A DNA stretch of 8,582 nt. Origin: Bdellovibrionales bacterium (GTDB lineage Bacteria > Bdellovibrionota > UBA1018 > CAIPTA01). The stretch covers positions 1-8,582 of the forward strand of contig JAKFYM010000244.1 in NCBI GenBank assembly GCA_021730855.1, read 5' to 3'. The notes under the pieces are model-generated. The model searched no databases. It was not told the origin of the DNA and saw nothing but the letters and a program-made list of their open reading frames with translations. A program made the translations under genes and the position numbers. Every line of letters starts with the position of its first letter. Position 1 is the stretch's first letter. Shown piece after piece: positions 1-5,206 of the stretch.

Positions 1-13
1 GGAAGGTATAAAT

Positions 14-22
14 TGTGGATAA
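14..22 (-). promoter_or_regulatory. DnaA box (TTATCCACA)
   Basis: Read on the - strand this is a perfect match to the strict DnaA 9-mer TTATCCACA. In E. coli, DnaA binds next to the nrdAB promoter, so a box upstream of nrdAB is suggestive. However, it lies about 465 bp before the start codon, it is a single box, and one exact 9-mer in a window of this size is not very unlikely by chance. What lies to the left is not visible. Confidence 0.35.
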
Positions 23-244
23 CCTCCCCTCTCTCCCACTGAAAAAACTCTTCGTGCAGACCGCCATGAGGATTTTTTCTCCACTCAATTGACAGTCCCC
101 ACCACAACCGATAGCGTTTCTATAAGGCAGCACTACCAGCGGTCGGGGCAAGGGGAAAAGCCAGCACCACCCGCAGGGGCAGCAAGAGTCGAAGGCGCAT
201 GGATGCGATTTACACACGGAAGCGTAAACAAAATTCGACGACAC

Positions 245-280
245 GATAGCGGTAGAACCACCGCATCTGTACGCCAGATG
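245..280 (+). other. Two mutually exclusive hairpins in the nrdAB upstream region
   Basis: Hairpin A pairs GAT/GCGGT (245-247 and 249-253, one bulged A at 248) with ACCGCATC (260-267) around the loop AGAACC. Hairpin B pairs CATCTG (264-269) with CAGATG (275-280) around the loop TACGC. They share bases 264-267, so an RNA could not form both fully at once. This is the geometry of a switching leader or part of a folded small RNA, but no known riboswitch motif is recognisable. Confidence 0.3.
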
Positions 281-360
281 ATGGCCAAGCTGGATCATGG
301 TGTTGTGACGTTCCCTCTTTGGATGGAGAGATGAAACCCTGGCCTGTCGGCACTAAGCGG

Positions 361-403
361 GCATTGAGTTTTATTCTCTAAACGCTAGAGAAGAGCGTAA
401 TGC
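361..403 (+). other. Composite stem-loop in the nrdAB leader
   Basis: An inner perfect 7-bp stem, TTCTCTA (374-380) with TAGAGAA (386-392), closes a 5-nt loop AACGC. It is enclosed by an outer 5-bp stem, GCATT (361-365) with AATGC (399-403). An alternative stem ACGCT (382-386) with AGCGT (394-398) would compete with the inner one. The element lies about 85-125 bases before nrdA. Its function is unknown; it could be part of a leader or of a separate small RNA. Confidence 0.35.
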
Positions 404-424
404 AGAAATATTTTGTACGGGGGC

Positions 425-462
425 GGGAGACAAATTGGACTGTCTCCCCAGGGATTTTTTTT
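425..462 (+). terminator. Terminator-like hairpin with T8 before nrdA
   Basis: A perfect 8-bp stem, GGGAGACA (425-432) with TGTCTCCC (441-448), has an 8-nt loop and is followed after six bases by eight T residues (455-462). It ends only about 10 bases before the nrdA Shine-Dalgarno sequence. It could terminate an upstream transcript or attenuate nrdAB. The gap between stem and T-run is longer than in a textbook intrinsic terminator, so the call is moderate. Confidence 0.4.
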
Positions 463-486
463 CTTAAATTTGGAGGGGAATGAGCC

Positions 487-2799
487 ATGATGGAAGTCGT
501 TAAACGAGACGGGACTAGAGAGATTGTCCGGATGGAAAAGATCCTGGACGCGGTCAACCGCGCCTGCCGGGGATTGGACAATGTAGAACCGATCGAGATC
601 GCCAAGCGCACCATCGCCGGCCTCCACAACAATAGCACCACCCAGGAGCTCGACCAGCTCTCGATCAGCAATGCCGTGATGCTGATGGCCGATGAGCCCA
701 ACTATTCCAAAGTAGCCGCCCGCATGCTTGCCGAAAGCATCATGAAGGAAGTCGGCCGCGACCAGGTGTTCTCCGACTATGTGGAAACCGCCTTCACCCA
801 CGGCCTGCTCTCTGAGCAGCTCGCCAATCTCGTGCGCACCAATTCCCAGGCCATCGATTTCGCCATCCGTAATGAGCGCGACGATCTCTTCGAATACTTC
901 GGCCTCAAGACCGTGGCCGACCGCTACCTCCTGCGCCACCCCCAAACCCGCAAGCTGATCGAGCGTCCGCAATGGCTCTTCATGCGTGTGGCCTTGGGCC
1001 TAGCTCACAACGTGGACGAAGCCATCGAGTTCTACGGCATCATTAGCCAGTTCCTCTATATGCCTTCCACCCCCACCCTCTTCAATTCCGGCACCCTGCA
1101 CCCGCAGATGAGCTCCTGCTACCTGCTCACGATCGCCGAAGATTCGCTCGAGGGAATTTACAAATCGATCACCGACTGCGCTCGCCTCTCGAAATTTTCC
1201 GGCGGCCTCGGCATCGATTGGACGCCCGTGCGCGCCTCCGGCTCCCTCATCAAGGGCACCAACGGCCTCTCGAACGGCATCGTGCCCTTCCTGAAAGTCT
1301 TTGATTCCTCCGTGCACGCCGTGAACCAGGGCGGAAAACGTAAAGGGGCGGCCGCCGTCTATATGGAGCCCCGGCATGCCGACTGCGAATCCTTCATGGA
1401 GTTGCGCAACAATACCGGGTCTGAAGAGCGCCGCACTCACAACCTCAACCTCGCGCTCTGGATTCCCGATCTATTCATGAAGCGCCTCGAGCAGGATGGC
1501 GACTGGAGCCTCTTTTCTCCGGCCGAATGCCCCGAGCTCCTCAACTGCTATGGCGAAGAATTCGAGCGCCGCTACGAGCAGGCCGAGGCCGCTGGCAAAG
1601 CCATGAAAAAAGTGCCAGCCCGCACCTTCTACGCCCGCATGATGCAAACCCTCGCCGAGACCGGCAATGGCTGGATTTGTTTCAAAGACAAAGCCAACCT
1701 CCGCTCGGCACAAACGCTCAAGTCGGAGAACGTGATTCACTCCTCCAACCTCTGCACCGAGATCCTCGAGGTCACGAGCGCCCAAGAAACTGCCGTCTGC
1801 AACCTGGGCTCCGTCAACCTCAGTGCCTACGTGAAGGCCGATGGCAGCTTCGACTTCGTGCTGCTCCGAAAAGTGGTGAGCATCGCCACCAAATTCCTCG
1901 ACCGCGTGGTGGACATCAACTTCTACCCCACCAAGGAAGCTAAACACTCCAACCACCGCTGGCGCCCCGTGGGCCTGGGCGTGATGGGCTTGCAAGATGC
2001 TTTCTTCAAGATGAAGCTGCCCTTCACCTCCGACAAGGCCAAGGAGTTCTCGTCCCTGGTGCAGGAAACCATCTACTACCAAGCCCTCTCCACCAGCATG
2101 GAGCTCGCCAAGGAGCACGGCGCTTTCCCGAACTTCGAGGATTCACGCTATACCGAAGGCAAGCTGCAAGTGCATCTCGCCAAAGACCTCCAGCCGAAGA
2201 TGCCCAAATTGCATTTCGATTGGGACGCTCTGGCGCGAGAGATCCAAATCCACGGCCTGCGCAACTCGCTCTTGATCGCCATCGCGCCTACGGCCACGAT
2301 CGCCTCGATCATCGGTTCCTACGAGAGCATCGAGCCCCAGATCTCGAACTTCTTCAAGCGCGAGACCCTCAGCGGCGAATTCCTCCAGGTGAACAAATAC
2401 CTAATCCGCGACCTCAAGGCCCGCGGCCTCTGGACGGATTCGATCCGCGCCAAAATCATCAATGCCGATGGCAGCATCCAGGCGATCGAAGAAATTCCTT
2501 CCGATCTCAAGGAGCTCTACCGCACTGTTTGGGAAACTCCGCAGAAGGACCTCATCGAGATGGCTGCCGAACGCTCGGCCTTCATTTGCCAGTCGCAGAG
2601 CCTCAACCTTTTTATGGAGAGCCCCAATATCGGCAAGCTCTCGTCCATGTATATGTACGCTTGGAAGCAGGGAATCAAAACCACCTACTACCTAAGATCC
2701 CGCGCCAAAACCGCGATCCAGAAAACCACCGTGAGCAGCGCCGAAGAAGCCGTTGTCTGCTCGCTCGAAGACCCAGGCTCCTGCGAAGCCTGCCAGTAA
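487..2799 (+). CDS. nrdA: Class I ribonucleoside-diphosphate reductase, large (alpha) subunit
   Basis: This is the catalytic and allosteric subunit of aerobic ribonucleotide reductase, which turns ribonucleoside diphosphates into deoxyribonucleotides together with NrdB in the cytoplasm. An N-terminal ATP-cone (about residues 3-90, opening with VVKRDGT) implies overall activity control by ATP/dATP. The active-site set is visible: the redox pair C211 and C438 (E. coli C225/C462), the N421-x-C423-x-E425 triad (NLCTEI; E. coli N437/C439/E441), the radical-transfer tyrosines Y734-Y735 in TYYLRSRA, and a C-terminal C766-x-x-C769 re-reduction tail. At 770 residues it has the usual family length. The start is an ATG-ATG pair 8 bases after GGAGGGG (472-478); the second ATG would change the protein by only one residue. 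nrdB follows after 17 bp, so the two form an operon. I saw no convincing pair of NrdR boxes upstream. Confidence 0.97.
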   Translation: MMEVVKRDGTREIVRMEKILDAVNRACRGLDNVEPIEIAKRTIAGLHNNSTTQELDQLSISNAVMLMADEPNYSKVAARMLAESIMKEVGRDQVFSDYVETAFTHGLLSEQLANLVRTNSQAIDFAIRNERDDLFEYFGLKTVADRYLLRHPQTRKLIERPQWLFMRVALGLAHNVDEAIEFYGIISQFLYMPSTPTLFNSGTLHPQMSSCYLLTIAEDSLEGIYKSITDCARLSKFSGGLGIDWTPVRASGSLIKGTNGLSNGIVPFLKVFDSSVHAVNQGGKRKGAAAVYMEPRHADCESFMELRNNTGSEERRTHNLNLALWIPDLFMKRLEQDGDWSLFSPAECPELLNCYGEEFERRYEQAEAAGKAMKKVPARTFYARMMQTLAETGNGWICFKDKANLRSAQTLKSENVIHSSNLCTEILEVTSAQETAVCNLGSVNLSAYVKADGSFDFVLLRKVVSIATKFLDRVVDINFYPTKEAKHSNHRWRPVGLGVMGLQDAFFKMKLPFTSDKAKEFSSLVQETIYYQALSTSMELAKEHGAFPNFEDSRYTEGKLQVHLAKDLQPKMPKLHFDWDALAREIQIHGLRNSLLIAIAPTATIASIIGSYESIEPQISNFFKRETLSGEFLQVNKYLIRDLKARGLWTDSIRAKIINADGSIQAIEEIPSDLKELYRTVWETPQKDLIEMAAERSAFICQSQSLNLFMESPNIGKLSSMYMYAWKQGIKTTYYLRSRAKTAIQKTTVSSAEEAVVCSLEDPGSCEACQ

Positions 2800-2816
2800 A
2801 CTTTTAGGAGACTCTC

Positions 2817-3824
2817 ATGATTTTGAACCCAGACCTGAACCTAACCTTGCGCCCGATGCGCTACCCGCAGTTCTTCCAGCTCTATAAGGACTCGCTAAAA
2901 AATATTTGGACCACCGATGAGCTCGATTTCTCCATCGACTTCGAGCACCTTCGCGATAAAGTGACGCCCCAAGAGGCCCACCTGATCAAGCGGCTCGTGG
3001 CTTTTTTCGCCACGGCCGACAATATCGTGGCCCACAACCTTGTGCTCAACTTCTACAAACACGTGAACTCCCCAGAGTACCGCATGTTCCTCGGCAAACA
3101 GCTTTTTGATGAGATGCTGCACGTCGAGACCTACCTCCTGCTCGTGGACAACTACATTCCCGACATGGACGAGCGCCGCGAAGCCTTCGACGCCTATATG
3201 ACCACCCCTTCGGTGAAACAAAAGGCCGACTTCTGCTTCAAGTACATGGACTCGATCGAGAACCTCGACAAGCTCGACACCGACGACAAACGCCGCCAGT
3301 TCATCGAAAACCTTGTATGTTTCGCCGCCTGCGTGGAAGGCCTCTTTTTCTTCGGCTCTTTCGCCTACGTCTATTACCTGCGCAACAAAGGCCTGTTACC
3401 GGGCCTGGCCAGCGCCACCAACTGGGTATTTCGCGACGAAACCATGCATATCGAAGGGGCCATGCAGGCCATTGCCGCGATCCGTGAGGAATACCCGCAT
3501 CTCTTCGACGCCGCCCTCGAGAAAAAAATCCAGTCGATGATCGAGGAAGCCCTCGAAGTGGAAATGGCGTTTTGTTCCGATGCGCTTTCTCAGGGCGTGA
3601 CCGGCCTCTCGCCAGCGCTGATGTACGAATACCTGCAGTACGTGGCCGACCAGCGGCTCGTGCAACTAGGCTTCAAGAAACGCTATCACGCCAAAAATCC
3701 TTTCAGCTTCATGGTGCTCCAGGACGTGCAGCCGCTCACCAATTTCTTCGAGAAAAAGGTGACTGAATACCAAAAAGGGTTTGAGGCCAAAGGCAGCTCC
3801 GTCGTCTTCGACGCCGCCTTCTAG
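2817..3824 (+). CDS. nrdB: Class I ribonucleoside-diphosphate reductase, small (beta) subunit
   Basis: This is the radical-generating, di-metal partner of NrdA. All six carboxylate/histidine metal ligands of the R2 family can be placed: D68 (FFATADNIV), E99 and H102 (DEMLH), E174 (VEGLFF), and E208 and H211 (RDETMH). The radical tyrosine is present as Y106, four residues after H102, so this is a tyrosyl-radical type and not the Phe-substituted class Ic. Y318 in VTEYQKG matches the flexible-tail tyrosine that passes the radical to NrdA (E. coli Y356). The extreme C-terminus (VVFDAAF) resembles the NrdA-docking peptide. The sequence is closer in style to the eukaryote-like R2 group than to E. 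coli NrdB. A clear AGGAG (2806-2810) precedes the ATG by 6 bases, and the 17-bp gap from nrdA indicates cotranscription. Confidence 0.97.
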   Translation: MILNPDLNLTLRPMRYPQFFQLYKDSLKNIWTTDELDFSIDFEHLRDKVTPQEAHLIKRLVAFFATADNIVAHNLVLNFYKHVNSPEYRMFLGKQLFDEMLHVETYLLLVDNYIPDMDERREAFDAYMTTPSVKQKADFCFKYMDSIENLDKLDTDDKRRQFIENLVCFAACVEGLFFFGSFAYVYYLRNKGLLPGLASATNWVFRDETMHIEGAMQAIAAIREEYPHLFDAALEKKIQSMIEEALEVEMAFCSDALSQGVTGLSPALMYEYLQYVADQRLVQLGFKKRYHAKNPFSFMVLQDVQPLTNFFEKKVTEYQKGFEAKGSSVVFDAAF

Positions 3825-3844
3825 TTTTTTTTAGTGGGGGGGAA

Positions 3845-3862
3845 GGGGCCCTGACGGGCCCC
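3845..3862. terminator. GC-rich hairpin downstream of nrdB
   Basis: This is a perfect 7-bp stem, GGGGCCC (3845-3851) with GGGCCCC (3856-3862), closed by the tetraloop TGAC. On the + strand it is followed only by GGGTTCTT, and on the - strand by no T-run, so it is not a classic intrinsic terminator in either direction. It lies in the convergent gap between nrdB and the - strand lipoprotein gene, where it may stabilise the 3' ends of either transcript. Confidence 0.45.
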
Positions 3863-3887
3863 GGGTTCTTCAAGGAAGGTATAAGTT

Positions 3888-3908
3888 CGCCACGGGATGG
3901 CGTTTTTT
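3888..3908 (+). terminator. Probable intrinsic terminator of nrdAB
   Basis: A short GC-rich stem, CGCCA (3888-3892) with TGGCG (3898-3902) around the loop CGGGA, is followed directly by six T residues (3903-3908) on the + strand. This is the right orientation to stop nrdAB transcripts about 65-85 bases after the nrdB stop. The T-run reaches into the stop codon of the convergent lipoprotein gene (3907-3909), so the convergent genes are tightly packed. Confidence 0.55.
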
Positions 3909-4083
3909 ACTTCCACTTTTTGCAGGGGCAGCTCGCGCCCGGAGCGCACTGGCAATCCGCTTTCGGTTGGCTGGGCGCCGAATATCCATTGGGGTTCATC
4001 GAGTTGCCGACCACGTGACCACCGCCCGTAGAAGCACAACCAAAAGCAAAACAACACAATACCGAGATGAGTAGCAGTTTCAT
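3907..4083 (-). CDS. Small cysteine-rich lipoprotein of unknown function
   Basis: This encodes a 58-residue secreted lipoprotein. It starts MKLLLISVLCCFAFGCASTG, a typical short signal peptide with C16 as the probable lipidated cysteine. The lipobox AFGC is slightly weak because position -3 is Ala. Ala at +2 would favour sorting to the outer membrane. After a Gly/Pro/Asn/Ser-rich linker the protein ends in a compact C44-x-C46-x5-C52-x-C54 motif (CQCAPGASCPC) with a basic KKWK end, which looks able to bind a soft metal or form disulphides. No known family is recognised. The start is fixed by GGAGG (complement of 4091-4095) 7 bases upstream; a longer frame from 4131 would place extra residues before the signal peptide and is rejected. 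The ATG overlaps the stop of the upstream regulator gene (ATGA), so the two are probably translationally coupled. Function is inferred only from the motif. Confidence 0.8.
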   Translation of the reverse strand: MKLLLISVLCCFAFGCASTGGGHVVGNSMNPNGYSAPSQPKADCQCAPGASCPCKKWK

Positions 4084-4922
4084 TTTTTGTCCTCCGATGT
4101 ATGAAAAAAGAATTGGATATTGAGCTGACAAACGTCCTCACTCTGTTCGTCAAAATAATCACGATCAAATTTATCACGAAATTCCCGGATCGCTTTTTTG
4201 ATCTCGGGCAACTGCGAGCGACGCGTGCGTAAGGTCAAGCAGGTGAATTCGCGCTCCATCATCGAATCACGCTGAACCGCCTCTTTGGCTTGCTCCATCT
4301 GCTCGATGTGGTGCTTGCGTCCGGCCGCCGAGGGAATTTCCTCGGTGGAAATCAAAGGGTCATTGGTCGACAAACGGTAGTGGCCAGCAGCGGTGTCGCG
4401 CTCGATGAATTTCAAGCGCTCAAGCAGAGAAAGCGAGGCGGTAATCTCTTCCTTGCTAAGCCTGCCCCCGAGGCGATGGAAGAGCCAGTCCTCGCATTGC
4501 CCAGGGCTACAGGCCCGAAAGCCGGCCGTAGAAAAAAGTTGGAGGATCACGTAATTGTGCCACCCCGAGACATAGGTGAACACCTCCGCCTCCAGGGGTT
4601 TGCGGCGGATCAAGCGAGGATTGAGCTTTTGTAATTCCGATAGGATCGAAGCCGGCACATTCCCGCGGTATTTCTCTTTCCGCACGAGGAGCTCAAAATA
4701 GCGGCGCTCGTTTTCTGAATGCTTTAAATCGGTAGAAAAGGCCAAAACCAGTTCTTCTGAAGGCAGGCGTTGCCCCTTCAAGACCATCGCGATGCTGCGG
4801 GGGGAGCGATAATTTAATTTCTTAGCCCAGCGCTCTAGGGTGATTGGCCGCCGCATGCCGGGATAGTGGTCTCGCACATAGATGAGGTAGGCACGGAAAA
4901 CATCGAACTCGAAAACAGTCAT
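4080..4922 (-). CDS. TIGR02147 / DUF4423 family protein, putative transcriptional regulator
   Basis: A 280-residue cytoplasmic protein with the layout of the TIGR02147 family, known mainly from Bdellovibrio relatives and Fibrobacter and of undefined function. Visible are the N-terminal FDVFRAYLIYVRDHYPG block (7-22), a helix-turn-helix-like segment at about 27-60 (LERWAKKLNYRSPRSIAMVL followed by KGQRLPSEE), the ENERRYFELLVRKEKY block (70-85), a WHNYVILQLF segment (121-130), a winged-helix-like stretch ending LLERLKFIERD (166-176), and the family-type end DVCQLNIQFFFHT (263-275). The start is uncertain. The ATG at 4922 fits the family length and N-terminus but has no good ribosome binding site. 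ATGs at 5018 and 5156 would add low-complexity residues with no family resemblance. The open frame extends to 5336 but would then overlap ribD. It is coupled by an ATGA overlap to the downstream lipoprotein gene and diverges from ribD. DNA binding is inferred from the HTH-like segment. Confidence 0.85.
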   Translation of the reverse strand: MTVFEFDVFRAYLIYVRDHYPGMRRPITLERWAKKLNYRSPRSIAMVLKGQRLPSEELVLAFSTDLKHSENERRYFELLVRKEKYRGNVPASILSELQKLNPRLIRRKPLEAEVFTYVSGWHNYVILQLFSTAGFRACSPGQCEDWLFHRLGGRLSKEEITASLSLLERLKFIERDTAAGHYRLSTNDPLISTEEIPSAAGRKHHIEQMEQAKEAVQRDSMMEREFTCLTLRTRRSQLPEIKKAIREFRDKFDRDYFDEQSEDVCQLNIQFFFHTSEDKK

Positions 4923-5039
4923 AGAGTCTGGTGTCTTTAGGCCGGGGCTGGAAGAGCTCCCTCGCCTGGAGCCCGTTGCCTCGTTTGGTGTTCCTGCTGC
5001 AAAGAAGGGAGTTTCCATGTCCCCAGAATGAGACAGAGC

Positions 5040-5052
5040 GGCCGATTCGGCC
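5040..5052. promoter_or_regulatory. Perfect palindrome in the regulator/ribD spacer
   Basis: GGCCGA-T-TCGGCC is a perfect 6+6 inverted repeat with a single central base. It lies in the 284-bp spacer between the divergent regulator and ribD starts, about 120 bp upstream of the assigned regulator start. It could be an operator, possibly for the regulator itself. GC-rich palindromes also occur by chance, and if the regulator started at 5156 this would lie inside its coding sequence. Confidence 0.25.
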
Positions 5053-5091
5053 AGCGAAGACCCCACTTCCGGGCCGCAGAAAGCTGTTCGG

Positions 5092-5108
5092 ACGCACGTC
5101 CTGTGCGT
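5092..5108. promoter_or_regulatory. Inverted repeat ACGCAC-N5-GTGCGT in the divergent spacer
   Basis: A perfect 6-bp inverted repeat with a 5-base spacer (GTCCT) lies 40 bp to the right of the GGCCGA palindrome. It could be a second operator half-site pair or a small hairpin. There is no T-run on either side, so a terminator is unlikely. The assignment as regulatory rests on position only. Confidence 0.25.
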
Positions 5109-5158
5109 GGCCCTATCATCTTCGAGTTGGCGCACGAGCACAAAGAAAAAATGCATGA

Positions 5159-5190
5159 TTTCCAAGGGATTTGAAATCTCCCCTAGGAAA
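5159..5190. promoter_or_regulatory. Extended imperfect dyad just upstream of ribD
   Basis: The arms TTTCC-AA-GGGATTT (5159-5172) and AAATC-T-CCCC-TA-GGAAA (5174-5190) form a dyad centred on G5173. It covers a -35-like TTGAAA (5171-5176), and the only -10-like candidate is the poor CATAGC at 5194-5199. If that promoter were real, the ribD transcript would begin almost at its GTG start. The position suggests an operator of the rib operon, of the divergent regulator, or of both. No FMN riboswitch signature lies in the spacer, so another control is plausible. This is inference from symmetry and location. Confidence 0.35.
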
Positions 5191-5206
5191 TGCCATAGCT
5201 TAGGTC

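Larger units (their letters stand above)
1..486. other. Non-coding region upstream of nrdAB
   Basis: I see no convincing gene in this stretch. The only longer open frame on the + strand (89-334, TTG start) has no Shine-Dalgarno sequence and no recognisable family. The region holds a DnaA-box 9-mer at 14-22, two overlapping hairpins at 245-280, a composite stem-loop at 361-403, a hairpin plus T-run at 425-462, and the nrdA ribosome binding site (GGAGGGG, 472-478). I looked for tRNA, tmRNA, RNase P, SRP RNA, FMN, cobalamin and TPP signatures by eye and found none. The density of stem-loops between 245 and 462 suggests a long structured nrdAB leader, or a small RNA gene followed by a terminator. 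I could not identify a convincing -35/-10 pair. Confidence 0.6.

Noticed and set aside
89..126. TTGACA (89-94) with TATAAG (121-126) as a promoter
   Set aside because: The spacing is 26 bases, far from the 17 needed, and no acceptable -10 element lies at the right distance.
120..200. 26-codon - strand frame with a hydrophobic, signal-peptide-like product
   Set aside because: It is very short, has no Shine-Dalgarno sequence and no mature part after the hydrophobic stretch. It is probably chance in a CT-rich strand.
196..207. CGCAT-GG-ATGCG palindrome
   Set aside because: It is short, isolated, too tight to form an RNA hairpin and not near a promoter that I can identify.
89..334. 81-codon open frame on the + strand, TTG start
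   Set aside because: There is no ribosome binding site, no recognisable family, and its composition is unlike the real genes. The region contains stem-loops instead.
403..418. NrdR-box-like sequence around AAATATTTTG before nrdA
   Set aside because: It matches the core only partly, and no second box occurs at the usual distance of about three helical turns on either side.
385..2118. Long antisense open frames opposite nrdA (385-972, 1000-1440, 1471-2118)
   Set aside because: They are shadows of a GC-rich coding strand. nrdA itself is fully conserved there, and none has a ribosome binding site or family match.
1..3884. 11-mer repeat GGAAGGTATAA at 1-11 and 3874-3884
   Set aside because: A single short exact repeat of this length is expected by chance in a window of this size, and neither copy has a matching context.
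4084..4131. Longer start for the lipoprotein at 4131
   Set aside because: It would put 16 residues before the signal peptide. The start at 4083 has a strong GGAGG at ideal spacing and a normal signal sequence.
4923..5206. FMN riboswitch upstream of ribD
   Set aside because: None of the conserved RFN-element blocks is visible on the + strand.
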